Below are positions 22,628-35,012 of a stretch of DNA of 64,000 nt, one piece after another (position 1 is the stretch's first letter; each line of letters begins with the position of its first letter). The position numbers and the translations under genes are program-made. The notes below the pieces were generated by a model. The model saw only the letters and a program-made list of their open reading frames with translations, searched no databases and was not told the origin of the DNA. Origin of the DNA: Euptelea pleiosperma (lineage: Eukaryota > Streptophyta > Magnoliopsida > Ranunculales > Eupteleaceae). The stretch lies in the NCBI GenBank assembly GCA_035048495.1, contig CM068541.1, forward strand, positions 4,657,929-4,721,928, read 5' to 3'.

Positions 22628-23841
22628 TGACACGTGGAGTTGATGGCTGGATACTACAATAGATTCTGCATCAGATTAGTTCCATTTTGTTTGTTCTCTT
22701 CATTATTTATTTATTTATTATGTTTTGTTGTGTTGTGTTGTAAATATTTAGAAGCTGTAGTATGTACAGTCCACCAGCTCTATAATGTAACTAAGTTGAT
22801 CATCATGCTCGTTCAGAGTTTTTGGCCTTTTTTTATACTCCACCCTTGTCACCCTAACTAATAAAAAGAAGGCAATGGATTGGGTGATCTCCTGCCCTGG
22901 ATGTGAGTTGCAAGGATGGCAGACCATCCATGGGGTAGTTGCAACCAGGATTCATACTAGTGCTTCTCAAGGAAAAAAGTAGTACATTTCTCCGAAAGGA
23001 AAGAACTACTGAAGGCCATGCCCTTGAGTAGAACTTGGCTTACCGACGTCTGCTAACCACATTATGAGCCACGTGGCACTCTTAGATTCCACTACCTGCA
23101 GGCATTGGCTGCAAAGTTTCAGTCTCCTCTGTCGGACTGAAAAAATATTGGTGAAGAGATCCAAAATATTCAGCAAAACCTCTTTTTCTTGCTCGTCAAA
23201 GTAAAAGTATCCGAGTTACCTTTGAATTAGGCACAGTTCTGGACTAGAGTGGATGTGGTGATCCGTATCATCCTTATCCTAGCGTTGGCAAAAAGCCAAA
23301 AGGTAGACGCTGCCATCCATACTGCTTTTTTTTTACAACTCATGTTTTATTGTCGGGGGGGACACTTAACCTCAAAAGAATGAAGAAAGAGTGAAAGGTA
23401 ACAAGGAGAGCATGCACTGTATGTCTACTTTAACACCCATCTTCGGCAGAAAGCAGCATCTGGTTGATCTACTGGATGGCCTCACCTCTTCAGTGGGTCA
23501 AAATCAATCACATATCAAGCCATTCAATCAAATGCCTACCCCACCATGTGCAAACTCGAACACCGTGAATTAGGGTATCCAGCCATGTAGCCATCTGCCT
23601 GATTTGGACAAATTTAGCAGAGAATGAAGAAACAGAAATCAAAATATATAGTCTTTCACAATGCCCAGATTTCCATTTTCGCTCAATACTGATGAGAAGA
23701 ATTTAAGAAGACAATTCTTCGAAATATTGTTAAATATCACTTGTTAGAATTCCATAAACTAAGTCTTTCTTAACCTACAGCCACGAGAGAGAAGTATCTG
23801 AACTTCATTCTTTTTACAAAAATAATTGGCCAGGCTATTAA
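22628..23841. other. Intergenic space between two convergent genes
   Basis: Holds the 3' ends of the membrane-protein and SUMO genes and one family-1 fragment. No further ORF or RNA gene seen. Confidence 0.6.
23052..23092. mobile_element. Family-1 terminal fragment
   Basis: Only the terminal part with ATTATGAGCCACGTGGCAC remains, between the convergent membrane-protein and SUMO genes. Confidence 0.5.
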
Positions 23842-23990
23842 CTAGACAATGGAGCCACCTGTTTGGTGCAGCATGGCATCAATCTCATCCCCATCCTCCA
23901 TTTCGAGCTGTTATAACAAAGGATAAAAGTCAGTAACAACATGTATGTACCAAGCCCAAAACTAAATTGCCACATAATTGTGTGTGTGTA

Positions 23991-24021
<31 letters not shown>

Positions 24022-27000
24022 TGGATACTTCATCAGGAGTCTGCTCTCCTCGGAGACGACGGCCATCGAACAAAAAGGCAATCGAGTTGATCTCCACCGA
24101 TTGCCGATCACAGTATGCATTCATGAGTTTCCGCAGTTGAGTGCTTCTCTTGATCCTGAAAAACACTTCATTTCCATCCTACAACCATACACAGACAAAC
24201 CCAACTCATAACTCAGCACACATGTTGTGTAACAGACATGCTAAGGACTTCTGCTATCCATGGGTCAATTTCAAAATGTACGGTCTATTAATAATATTTT
24301 TGCAAATGATACAAGATGACTTCAGGCATAGAGAGAGAACTGGCTTTTGCATTTAATCTGAAGATTTATTGACATACTAAATCTAGGGTTTGGACTTCTA
24401 GTGTAGAAGTTAGGAATTACTGGGGTAATGAATGAAGCAGAGCATGTTCAGCATCTCAAAAATGTCTGGCAGTTTATTCATAATCAAATCCCAATAAGGA
24501 TAGTAAACCCAAAGACCAATGATTACATCCGAGCAAATATGCAATGTAGGCAAAAGTAATGAATCTAACAGGTCTTCTACAAAAACCAAATTCAAACATG
24601 TGTATGAAAAAAACATTGTTGTCCATAGACTCCATACTCCATACGGGCCCAAAACACAACATCCAGATTGTACGAATAGGGGATGAAGATTAGTTTCTCT
24701 CATACAAGATTCTCAATGAAGAAAGGGCACAAGAACAAATCTAAATATTGTAGCAAAAAGGTAATAAAAAAACAATAATGGAAGGAAGGATGGTGCCAGT
24801 AGTCGATGCCTCTCTTGTCTCACTTTCTCTACGAGAATCCACCATTTCATTGGCTCCTTGAAAAAATGAAACCTCCAAGTCACTGCATAAATGCACACTA
24901 TCTTCAATTAAATCTATGCTAAATGCTGTGAGGAACACATTCCCTACTCTCAACAAATGCCACTGAGTGGACCACCTTCAAGGCTTCAACTAAAACCAAG
25001 ACAAGAGGAGAAACAAGAGATGATTCGAACGCACAAATAAGAGCATGGACCCCTACTCTCAAAAGTCATACAGCCTATTAGCCCTTAGAAAGCCAGTCTC
25101 AATGACTTAAAAATGTTCACTAGTTACAATTCTTTGTGCTTGAGGCCCCATGAAATAATCAAAGATTGAATCCTCGATCTTGTGCATCCACCGTCAAGCT
25201 TCTTGTCTCTAATACTTACAGTGTTCCTCTTATTTGTCCAAAAGTAGTCATCAAACATAAACTCCCAAGTATCCTACCTTTCAAAGGGAACTGCACAAAA
25301 ACTATGACACAAGAAACTCAGATGTAAGAACCTACCAGCACCCCACCCCATGTGAAAATTAAGGAAATAGTGCCACACCTTTGTAGAGAATGGACAATGA
25401 TACATTGTCTCTCCTAGCTAATGACAAAGATCAAATCTATAGGAAACAGAAAACGTCTTATGGAAGTATGCCTTTTTTTATCCAAAATCACCTTCCACAT
25501 TTAGAACCATGAGATAACACACAAAAAAGACACTCAATGACTCTCATCTACTACAATCAACTCCCGACTGGGAGGTAAATCAACTCTAATCAACTGAACA
25601 AGCCAAAGTTTCGTAGCCATACTCCCTGAAACCTATTTTTGATGGATTCTTCTAAAAAGGGAGCTGTATCGGACACGCGTTGGAATCCACAAGATACAGA
25701 TTCTGGTGCAACACTTCAAATTCCGTCTTGTTTTTCTTTCCTTACCTGCAAGATATTAACTAACATTTTCCATAGGTCATGAGTTCCACCTTTAAACTGA
25801 AGTTTTCTCCGCAAAAAACATATTATAATACATTTATGTATTCTCATTTTTATAAGTATATAATACAAACCATAAGATATCCTGTTACATTATCAACTAT
25901 TATCCAAATTATTATATAAGAAAACAATCACTTCGTTTCATATTATTTAAAGTACACTGCCGAGTCCACGAATCCTATTTTTTAAGGCTCGCCAAGTCAG
26001 ACACTCGGCATCATGTCGGACTCTGATACTCGTACCCATATCAATGCAACATGGCCTGAAACATAAATCCCCTTGTCAATTGCTAACCTAACAAATTCCT
26101 GAACATTAATCAAAAGGTTCATTGTGCCAATATTCTCTCAAAACTGAATACTAGTTAAGCCTTCAAAACCTATTTAATTCCCAAAAAGGTACAAATCGCA
26201 AACAGTAATACCCTCTCATAGATCAGAGTATAATACAACCCTCTCCCTACAAGAAAAGATAACCGCATGCCTAAGAGTTTGCATTCAATGTCAGTTCACA
26301 CTTGACAGCAAAAACAAAAAAATCCCAAAAGAATCCCAGCACCACTACACACCAAATATTCACGGACTTGCTCAGACATAATTTTCCAACTATTTTAGCC
26401 TCACAAACACCAATACCTTCCACCAACCAAGACACTCTTGCATTTGTTCCAAGTCCATCAAACCAGGGCTCTAATTTGGCACTCCAACTGTTTTAGCAAC
26501 ACTCTTGTACATGTTCCAAGTTATTAAACCAGATAAATCTCACTTATCCTAGGTTCACAAGCAATTCTTATTAAATGACACCAACATATGCAGGCTCGAC
26601 CATTTTGGAACCGACCCAACATGGCGGAAACTAATTTTTTTTAACTATCGTGAGCCAAATCCAACAATTACAATGAAATTAAATACAACTACATCAATGC
26701 AATGGAATTTCGCTTTACAAAACCACATATAACCAAATCATAATCACAAAACACATGTACATCAAGTTCAAGTTTCATATCAAGGTATCAACAAACAGCT
26801 ATGGACGACATTACTAACAAAAATTGCAGAAAACAGCATATCAACTAAATCAGTCCAACCAAACCCGTCTTTTTCAGTTGCAGGATCACGATAAAAACCC
26901 TAAAAATCAGCAATTAAAAAGTAAGCAAAAACATAATCGAAGGGAAGCAAAGAAAACAGAACGAAATATTTGAGCAAGACATCGAAACCCCTAGAAATCT

Positions 27001-27394
27001 CTGCAACCAAACGAAAAATCCTAACTTGCATCAACCCCAAAATCCTAGCTGAACAAACTAATCATTCCAACATTGTTATCGAGGAAGCAGCGAACTGAAA
27101 CAACAGGAACAAATAGTATAAAACTAGAGATACTTACAAGACTAAAACCCTAAAATAGATAAAACCAAGTCTGAAACATCGAAAACCCTAGAAGCAACAG
27201 TCTGCAACCGCAACACAAAACCATAAACAGCAACAAACCCTAATGGAACTGAATATGCAAAAGAAAAAAAAACGAATAGCAGAGGTGGAGAAGTGAAGAG
27301 AAGAATAGCAGACCTGACCCTTGACCTTGAGATTGATGTGAGCCGATTGATCGTTGGGTTTCTTCTCTTCCTCCTGGTTCGTAACACCCGACAT
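23842..27394 (-). CDS. SUMO1: Small ubiquitin-like modifier (SUMO1/2 type), 3 exons
   Basis: SUMO is conjugated through its C-terminal glycine to lysines of nuclear and other proteins by the E1 (SAE1/2) and E2 (SCE1) enzymes. Exons on the minus strand: 27314-27394 (27 codons), 24029-24178 (50 codons), 23842-23907 (21 codons and TAG), 98 residues in all. Exon 1 begins [20 protein letters not shown]; exon 2 carries [20 protein letters not shown] and [16 protein letters not shown]; exon 3 ends [12 protein letters not shown], so an SIV tail must be removed by a ULP protease to expose Gly-Gly. This matches canonical plant SUMO1/2 and keeps the beta-grasp core. Intron 1 is long (24179-27313) and contains a LINE remnant; intron 2 is 121 bp with a TG/GA microsatellite beside the donor of exon 2. 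The gene converges on the membrane-protein gene ending at 22627. Confidence 0.95.
23981..24020. repeat. TG/GA compound microsatellite in SUMO intron 2
   Basis: TGTGTG followed by GAGAGA, ending three bases before the minus-strand donor of exon 2. Confidence 0.8.
24700..25800 (-). mobile_element. LINE remnant in SUMO intron 1
   Basis: Broken minus-strand reading includes [17 protein letters not shown] and [14 protein letters not shown], like the zinc-binding end of plant LINE reverse transcriptases. Many stops; ends approximate. It is in the same orientation as SUMO. Confidence 0.45.
26895..27242 (+). promoter_or_regulatory. Cluster of four telo-boxes in SUMO intron 1
   Basis: AAACCCTA occurs at 26895-26902, 27145-27152, 27183-27190 and 27235-27242, all within the first 420 bp of the intron as read by the gene. 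Telo-boxes are known near transcription starts of plant housekeeping and ribosomal genes and as binding sites for TRB factors. Confidence 0.55.
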
Positions 27395-27627
27395 TTTCTC
27401 TTCTTCAAGCCGGTACCGTACGATACAAAACGCTACAGTTTCTTTCTTCTTCCCTTCCTCTGCTGCAAAAGCACGCGACCAAAGAGACTTCTGCTGCTTG
27501 TCTCCCGCCTGTTTGCTGTTATCTCTCTGCCAGACCCACCAAGAAATCTATACTCTATAAATGTAAAAGGAGAAGTCAACGGCATAGGCGCCTTATGTGT
27601 GTTTGATTACATTGATGGACGGCAAAG

Positions 27628-27738
27628 ATTGCATGGTTACTTAACAATCAATGCTCCAGTTGGATTCGTGAAATCCACGTCCCACGACATTAGTGAAAAG
27701 ACGAGTCAGAAAAGAGTACTCGGAGCCTGAGCCTTTTC
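27628..27738. mobile_element. CCGTGGAT foldback arm fragment in the SUMO promoter region
   Basis: CCAGTTGGATTCGTGAAATC followed by GACGAGTCAGAAAAGAGT, resembling the right arm of the family. Confidence 0.4.
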
Positions 27739-27810
27739 TTCACGGGCGTGGAAGAAGCAAAATGCTCTATGGCAACTGGAACTCTCGAAGATGCAGAATG
27801 GGCTCTGAAA

Positions 27811-28254
27811 GGTAATTTTATTTGCACCCCACAAATAAACACCCCATTTGGGTGCTTTTGGCCGAAAATGCCCTTCACCAAAAAAAAAACCCAAGCACCC
27901 CCACCCCACTCCACCTCTCTCCCCGAAAAAAACCCAAAACAAAGAAAAAAAAAAGAAAAGAGGAGGAGGACGCCGTCGCCGTCACCGTTGCCGCTGCCAC
28001 CACCACCACCACAGGTACGACTCTCTCTCTCTCTCTCTCTCTCCACAACAGTAACTATTGTGGGGAGAGAGAGAAGAGAGAGAGAGAGACGTACCTGTGG
28101 CGACAGCGACGACGCTGTCATCCTCCTCCTTTTTCTTCTTCTTCAAAGAGGTGGGGTGCTTGGGTTTTTTCTTTTTTTTGTCTAAGGGCATTTTTGGCCC
28201 AAAAGCACCAAAATGGGGTGCTTATGGAATATGTGAGGTGCAAATAGAATTACC
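27811..28254. mobile_element. Foldback element with 6-bp target duplication, upstream of SUMO
   Basis: Ends GGTAATTTTATTTGCACCCC and GTGCAAATAGAATTACC; flanks CTGAAA at 27805-27810 and 28255-28260. Arms include GGGTGCTTTTGGCC / GGCCCAAAAGCACC, a CT/GA microsatellite stem and ACAGGTACG / CGTACCTGT at the apex. Open frames across it are shadows of the stem. Confidence 0.8.
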
Positions 28255-28263
28255 CTGAAAATA

Positions 28264-28630
28264 GAGTAAAACTTCAAGGCTTCAAGCATCTGTCACAACG
28301 CACAATATGAGCCACGTGGCACACGCTTAGTGGACTATAACCGTATGGATGTTTGGCAAGTCACTCGGTAGACCTTAAACCAAAAATCAGCCTGATTAGT
28401 GATTTACAACCTTTGGATCTTTGCACCCAAATAACGTTCAATAATACTCAAATTCCTACCGTTACGATCAACCCATGAAAATAACTTCAATCGAATCACT
28501 TAGAAATCACTAATCAGACTGATTTTTGGTGTATAGGTCCACCGAGGGACTGGACAAACATCCATACGGTCAGCGTCCACTAATAATGTGCCATGTGGTT
28601 GTATTGTGCGCTGTGACAGAGGTTTTACTC
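28264..28630. mobile_element. Family-1 foldback upstream of SUMO
   Basis: Starts GAGTAAAAC, ends GTTTTACTC. Flanks CTGAAAATA (28255-28263) and TTGAAAATA (28631-28639) match at 8 of 9 positions, the duplication length of Mutator-like elements. Exact G-box at 28311-28320. Confidence 0.88.
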
Positions 28631-28639
28631 TTGAAAATA

Positions 28640-28748
28640 GCAATTTCCAAGTAATAAAGTAATGCCAGCTCAGCGCTATCCACGACCGTTGGATTCTCGG
28701 AATCGCGGTGGAGAATACAACTCCCAGAGGGGTCAAAAAAGTGTAAAA
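28640..28748. mobile_element. CCGTGGAT foldback arm fragment
   Basis: TGCCAGCTCAGCGCTATCCA, CGACCGTTGGATTCTCGGAA and CTCCCAGAGGGGTC resemble the right arm of 13951-14147. Confidence 0.5.
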
Positions 28749-29494
28749 AAAAGTAGAAACAATTTTGACCCTTTTTACCGTGATGTAAAGTGTAAACCAT
28801 TATAATAGGCACAACTGTAAGCTTCTCATTACTATTGAACCCATCCATTTGGAACCCAAACCCAAAATATTAGCCTGATCATCGTGGGCCTGGATCCCGT
28901 GGTATGGGGCTGTTAATGAAGCCCATGACAACTAAGGGGTGGGCCAAATATGTCAGTAGGCCCAAAAGGGTCAGGTGTATAGGTGTTTATGGATCAGATT
29001 TGGGCTTGGTAGTCCAGCTTGGCCCGTAAAGGAAACACATTAGCCCCAATTATAATTAGTATAAAGGGTGAGTCTATTATTTTCGGGCCGGCCTAAGCTA
29101 ATTTTTCTTAAGAGTTAAGCACAAACAAAACTTGCCTTAGTTACCTGACTCTCAAGCCCTGGCCCACTCACCACCCGTTGTACAATTATGGGAATTATTG
29201 TTTATACTAGTTTAAGGCTGCAATTGGCATTGCACTTGATAAGCTATAAGCAACTTATTGAGGTATGCAAAAGTTTGTGGTAGAAGCATATTACAACAGT
29301 CAATTTCGGGGTTAAAGAGATGTAGTTTTGAAAGTGCTTTTGACCTGTGCGCTCCACGCTTTATTTAACATATGTCAAAATTCAAACTCAAGTAAAATTT
29401 TAATACCTAAAATACCCCTCTATTTATTAAAGACAAATTATAAATAACAACTAAACCTATTATAAATATTTTAAAGTAATAAAAATATCCCTAT
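28749..29494. other. Unassigned spacer
   Basis: AT-rich, no gene, no clear element ends. Confidence 0.5.
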
Positions 29495-29890
29495 AGTTTG
29501 CTTGGAAGACTTGGGAGGAGAATGTGGGCTTTGACATCATTAGCAATATTATGGGGTTTGTGGAGAGAGAGGAATAATTGGGTGTTTGAGAGCAAAAGAT
29601 TAAATTTTGAGTAGATCTTCTTGGATATTATTGGGTTGGTTTATTATTAGGTTAAGTTGTACGAGGAAGGGAAAGGTATCTCCTTCAAGGACATTGTCTT
29701 TAGATGGACGGAGTTGGCAAGCAAGGGGAGGGATTAGTGTCTGGGATTGTTGAAACTTTTGGTGATGTTTTATATTTGTCAAAAATTATTGTTTTTATTT
29801 CTCTTTGTATATTGCTTAGGCTTTCGATAGGCTTTCTCAGCCCCTGAGGGCCTCTATCTAATAAAACTGTTATACTTATAAAAATATATA
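29495..29890 (+). mobile_element. LINE 3' fragment
   Basis: Reads ILWGLWRERNNWVFESKR, then a 3' tail with CTTTCTCAGCCCCTGAGGGC and a TA-rich end. Typical C-terminus of L1 ORF2, 5'-truncated and with stops. Confidence 0.7.
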
Positions 29891-30126
29891 TATATATCCC
29901 TATAGTCTTTTAATAAATATTTTTAAATGACAAAATCATCCAGTCATATCCAAACCAATATCCATAGAAGCCTGAATTGATCCGATCAGAAAGGCAATAA
30001 GTTATAGATATTGCTTATCCATAGCTTACAACAATAAAGTATAATCACCAAGTTACCAGAATGCCAAACTATACCTAAATCTTAAAGTTGATCTTGGATC
30101 CTATATACACTATATACATAGAGTCG

Positions 30127-30323
30127 GGTTCTGACGACCAACAAAAGTTAACCAAAAAGGTTAATGTTTTTTCTCGGCCGTGGATCCTGAGAATCCAATG
30201 GTGGTTAATAGTGCTGAGCTGGCATCACTTTTGCAAAAGCAAAACCACCATTGGATTCCAAGGATCCACGGCCAAGAAAAAACGTTAACCTTTTTGGTTA
30301 ACTTTTGTTGGTCATCAGAACCT
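30127..30323. mobile_element. CCGTGGAT foldback, long near-perfect hairpin
   Basis: Arms of about 78 bp differ at roughly five positions and share GACCAACAAAAGTTAACCAA, GGCCGTGGATCCT and GAATCCAATGGTGGTT. Confidence 0.8.
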
Positions 30324-31087
30324 ATTCCATATACTTATGCTCACAATAATAGATTATCCAGACCTAATTGCAACCCAATCCAACTTGTGAGTCATATTCA
30401 TAGCAGGTCCACATAGTTGGCAAATTGGGGTGTAGGGATCGAATATTGTTAGAAATTAATGAATTTCTTGTACGTCCAAAATAATAAATCGTTCTTGAAG
30501 ATAGTCGAAGCCTCCCAAATGTGCAAGGGATGTGACTATCCTATCCTCAGGATTCAACTAAGCCAAGACTTGCACTCTGATGATTTACGAGACTTATAAT
30601 GTTTCGAATTAAGATTACTTAAGTGGTTGGAGTTTTAAGATTCGTTTTAATTATTAAAACTAACAACATAGATCTGATCAAACTTAAGATTCAATAGATT
30701 ATTCTGTATGGCTGATCAACAAAAAGATTTATACAAAAATGATTTGTACACATCCATAACGTTTATAAATGGGGTGTGGATCAAATTAGAACTCCATTTT
30801 ACGCCAAAAACCACATAATATTGTCGCCACATCTCTACATTTATAATGTGCAAACCACGTGAAATTTAACTACCACATGCATGGATTCTAAATATGGTAG
30901 GGCCGGAGAAAAAAAACCATAAAACGATATATGTATATATAGGCGGGTGTTTGGTGAATTACTCCCATGTCTCCTGTTTGCCACATATGCCATGTTTTAT
31001 GGACTGAAAAAAACAAAAATAAAACACTTATTTTAAAGAGGCGTACGTGGGCCAATAAAGAAGTGTATAAAATATTTTAATAGCAGT
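30324..31087. other. Unassigned spacer
   Basis: AT-rich single-copy sequence with nothing recognised. Confidence 0.5.
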
Positions 31088-31268
31088 TAGCCACAAAAAG
31101 TTGTGCGGTGGAGGCAACTGACCGTTGGATTCAAGAGATCCACCGTCCACGAGGTAAAATAGGCAAAAAAAAAAAAAACCACTATTCTACCGGTTGTCGC
31201 ATCATGGACCCATGATTCTCTTGAATCCAATGGCCAATGGCTTCAATCACACAACATTTTTTGCGATT
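31088..31268. mobile_element. CCGTGGAT-like foldback
   Basis: Arms with CGTTGGATTCAAGAGATCC / GATTCTCTTGAATCCAATGG and outer AAAAGTTGTGCGGT / CACACAACATTTTTT. Confidence 0.6.
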
Positions 31269-31611
31269 AGGGATGGACCGTAACATGGCTAAATCATTTT
31301 TAATGTTCAATAAAACATAACTTTAGGTAGAATCGATAATGTGAGCAACATGGGGTATACTCCCTTTTCTTACGATTTCCTCTTTTTTCTATGGAAATCA
31401 TGGGGCCGGGCACAAACAAGGTCTCCAATCCATGTGTACCCATCATGTTACGTATGTCCTCTTGTTATAGTCCTCATCTATAGCCTCACCTATCCCATTG
31501 CTGATGCACAACATGGGTGGGGCTGGAATAAAGCTACTAATGCTTTTTGACTTATAAAATGACACGCAGTCTTGGGGACCACATGGATACGAATTAAACG
31601 TTGATTTTCTG

Positions 31612-31711
31612 TGAAGATGATCACCTCACCATGGAAACCATTCTTACTAAAAGTCAACTTTGTGAGGATGATCACCTCACCATGGAGATCATTCTTACTA
31701 AAAGTCAACAA
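31612..31711. repeat. Tandem repeat, two units of about 51 bp
   Basis: GATGATCACCTCACCATGGA and TTCTTACTAAAAGTCAAC occur twice, 51 bp apart. The surroundings (31540-31880) resemble one arm of the large foldback at 45935-47333. Confidence 0.75.
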
Positions 31712-32159
31712 TTTATAAAACTTCTATCCCTATAAAATCTCGACCTAAATTTAAGATTGAAAATGGACGGACCAAACATTTTCTACTTGTAACCCACTTT
31801 TCATAAAGCTACAAATGTTGGAATAGGCTATTTTTTTTGTGAGGTTGATATCAATTTCGAGGATAAAATATCATCACCAAAAATCAGTCCTTAACTGTGT
31901 GTGTGTCATGATTCAAAGTCTTGGCCGATCAAGGTCTAGATCGGGCGATTTGGATCGAGATTGGAGCCCACTGATCCGATCGAAACTAGGCTATGTCTTG
32001 TCCCAAGATCACTGTTTCAGAAAGGAGATCCACTTTGTTACGTACCAAATGGGCCGATCCCGTTTTGGATCGGTCCCATTCTCGATCGGACCAATCCAGC
32101 CTCCAATGTTGAAACTTTCATCCATGGTGTGTGTGTGACCTCTCTGTCTTGCTTTTAAA

Positions 32160-32600
32160 GCAAGACATAGGGGTTGAACAGTAATCTGCCAACCTCATAA
32201 CCCGGAATGAATTAGGTCTGATAGTCGCCATTAGAGCTTCACAAAGTCGTCCATTTACACCTGCCTCTACTTTAACTCTATAGTAGTTGGCTTTATCTAT
32301 CCATATCATACTTGCTAAACAACTCAATCTTTCTACAAACCTTCCAAATGTCGTACGTTACTTTCTCATCTGCCCCCAACTGAACTTACCAACCTATGAA
32401 TCATGAAACACATCTTTTTCTTGGTTTAGATTTATACGTCTTGGATCATATTCTTATATATATTTCAAGTTTGCCGGCCGCGCTTGCGTAAAATTTGTAT
32501 CAAATCCTTTCACAGTAATCCAAATTTGTTCCAGGAAGATAAGATTTATGTTGCTGATCTCAAATAGTTGGGATAAGGCGTAAATGATGACGGATGTTGA
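32160..32600 (+). mobile_element. LINE 3' tail
   Basis: Ends TGATCTCAAATAGTTGGGAT and AAGGCGTAAATGATGACGG, the common 3' motif of plant L1 elements. Similar reversed remnants occur near 21360 and 49560. Confidence 0.5.
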
Positions 32601-32850
32601 ATGTTACATGTCGCCCCGCCGACTTATTGGTTGAGTTTATTCAATTGGCGGGGTCATGTACACATTATTTATGGGTCCAACCTATGACAAGCATTAAATA
32701 TGTCCTGGTCCAACGTACCACAAAAACTAAAAAATGGGGTTAGCTTTGTAACAGTTGTTATAGCGGAAGTGATGGTAACGCGTTACCCATTATTTTACCA
32801 TTACCAAAATTATTTTCAAAAATAAAATAAAAATATTTTGATCTTTTTCT

Positions 32851-33241
32851 CAAGGTTTAAAGGAGGCCGTTTTAACGGTTAAACAGACTGGGGGCGTTAC
32901 CGTTTAAACGGCCGTTAAAATGGATTGGAACGGCCAGGGGCAAAAAATGAAAAAAAAAATAGAAAAAATAGAATTTAACGGAATTAAACGGATTTTAAAG
33001 GAAAAAAATGGTGCTGAAATTCAAAATTTTAAATTTTAAAAAAATAAAAATAGAATTAAACAGATTTAATGACCGATTTTTTCACAAGAATGTTCAGAAT
33101 TAAACGGCTGTTTAAACGATATTAATAGCCGTTAAAACAAAAAAACAGCAATTTTTTTCAAAACCGATAAAACGTGTTTAAACGAAACGGGTTTGGGCCT
33201 TTGGGGCGTTACCATTTAAACGGCCGCTTTTAAAATCATGC
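32851..33241. mobile_element. CGGCCGTT-family element
   Basis: CAAGGTTTAAAGGAGGCCGT at the left; ACGGCCGCTTTTAAAATCATG at the right, with many AAACGG repeats inside. Confidence 0.65.
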
Positions 33242-33342
33242 TTTTTTTTACTCCGATGTGACTGATGTTATAATGTCTGTTGAGCGGACTTGATGATAAT
33301 GTTGTGTTCATTATTACGTTCTAGCAGACCATATAAAACTTT

Positions 33343-33686
33343 GAGTAACGCTGCTGATCGCAGTCAATATGATCCACGTGGCAATTATTAAGAGCACACT
33401 AATTGTTTGGATGTTTGGCCAATCACTAGGTAGACCTACAAACCAGTGATTTCTAAGCGTTGGATTGAAGTTATTTTCATGGGTTGATTTTAACCGTATA
33501 ATTTTTTGCATTATTGAGCATTATTTGGGTACAAAGATCCAACTGATTTTGGGTTTGTAGGTCCACCGAATGGTTGGCCAACATCCATACGGTCAGTGTC
33601 CTCCAAAGAATATGCCACGTGGCTCATATTGGCTACATACTACAGTCAGCGGCTCGCTGACTGCAGGTGTCTTCGAAGGTCTACTC
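33343..33686. mobile_element. Family-1 foldback
   Basis: Arms GAGTAACG.../...CTACTC with flanks ATAAAACTT (33333-33341) and ATAAAACCT (33687-33695), 8 of 9 identical. The right arm keeps GCCACGTGGC near 33614. Confidence 0.8.
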
Positions 33687-33804
33687 ATAAAACCTTGCTT
33701 CGGTTTATGGCATTTGTTGTGGGTTCCGGAATAATCACTAGATGGTATACTGATCGAAATCATCAAATTGGGTCCACCTTGAGTCCATTTTTCGTCAGGA
33801 GGCT

Positions 33805-34096
33805 ATATGTGCCACGTGGCACACTCTTGAAGATGGATAGTATGGATGTTTGCCATCCGAAGTGGGACCTACAGACAAAAAATCAGCCCTATTGATGATT
33901 TCTAGCCGTTGGATTTGAATCTTTTCTTGGGGTAGCTGAGCTTTAGCAGTGGGATTCGAGCATTATTTGAGACTCAAATCCAACAGCTAGAAATAATCAA
34001 TTAGGCTGAATTTTGGTCTGTAGGTCCACCAAAAGGTGGACCAAACATCCATACGGTCAGCAGTCTCCAAAAGTGTGTGCCACGTGACACATACAG
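33805..34096. mobile_element. Family-1b foldback
   Basis: Left arm has GTGCCACGTGGCACACTCTT; inner pair TTCTAGCCGTTGGATTTGAA / AATCCAACAGCTAGAAATAA; right arm ends TGCCACGTGACAC. Confidence 0.75.
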
Positions 34097-34727
34097 CCTT
34101 CGTTGAGAGTTTGCTTTCAACGTGTTGAGCAAAAATGGACTCTATGGACATCTTTGATACATAGTTCTCTCTCTTTTATAGCCATAATAAAAGACTTGTG
34201 GGGTTTAAAAGATCATTAAAGGTGAAAATCCTTTTATTCAAAAGTTAACCAAATTGAATGATCAAAGGCCCTGGATCTAAAATTCTATCCTACTTTCTCA
34301 TGGACGGATGAGAATAATCATCAGATCATCTGAACTTTTTGACATGGATGTGAGTGCCACTCTGGCATGGGCCCCGCATGTCCCAGTATATGTTGCACGT
34401 GATCATCACATCCTATTAGAAGTAGTCAACAGATCAGATGGTTATAGAAATCTCATCAGGATCAGGTTGGTATTTGTTTCATTAGTAGGTGGGTCCCAAA
34501 GTTAAGTCTTCCAACATTTTGGTCTGCTCTATGTGAACAAACAGGGTCTCAATCTCAATAATTTTTGGGGAACTAGCCGTTGCCTCGAATGGAAAGATAT
34601 TCCTGGAAAAATAATGAATGAAATTTATTTAAAAATATCTTGGAGCAGAGAAGTACGACACATCCCACAAACCCGAGTAAAACTTCTATCAAAGTGTTCT
34701 GACAGATGCTTCTGTCAAAAAGCAAAA
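34097..34727. other. Unassigned spacer
   Basis: No gene; flanked by family-1b elements on both sides. Confidence 0.5.
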
Positions 34728-35012
34728 CACAGGCCACGTGGAAAAATCTTAGTGAAAGCCGACCGTATGGATGTTTGGCCAGTCCCTTAATAGACATTCG
34801 TACAAAAAATCAGCTTGTAAATCATTTTGAACCGTTGTTTTAGTACTCAAAAAATGGTTGCATTCAACCGCTAGAAGAGCGACTTAAAAAGTGCTAAGAA
34901 GTATTAAAATCTAATGGTTATGGATTACCAATCAAGGTGATTTTTGGTCTGTATATCCACGAAGGAGTGGGATAAACATCCATACGGTCAGTGGGCCCAG
35001 ATGGCAGTGGTG
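34728..35012. mobile_element. Family-1b foldback
   Basis: GGCCACGTGGAAAAATCTT and GACCGTATGGATGTTTGGCC on the left; ATCCATACGGTCAGTGGGCC on the right. Confidence 0.7.

Noticed and set aside
24410..24956. Minus-strand ORFs of 60-97 codons
   Set aside because: Inside SUMO intron 1 and partly LINE remnant; no conserved domain.
27690..28185. Overlapping ORFs of about 140 codons on both strands
   Set aside because: Microsatellite and hairpin stem of the 27811-28254 element produce complementary open frames.
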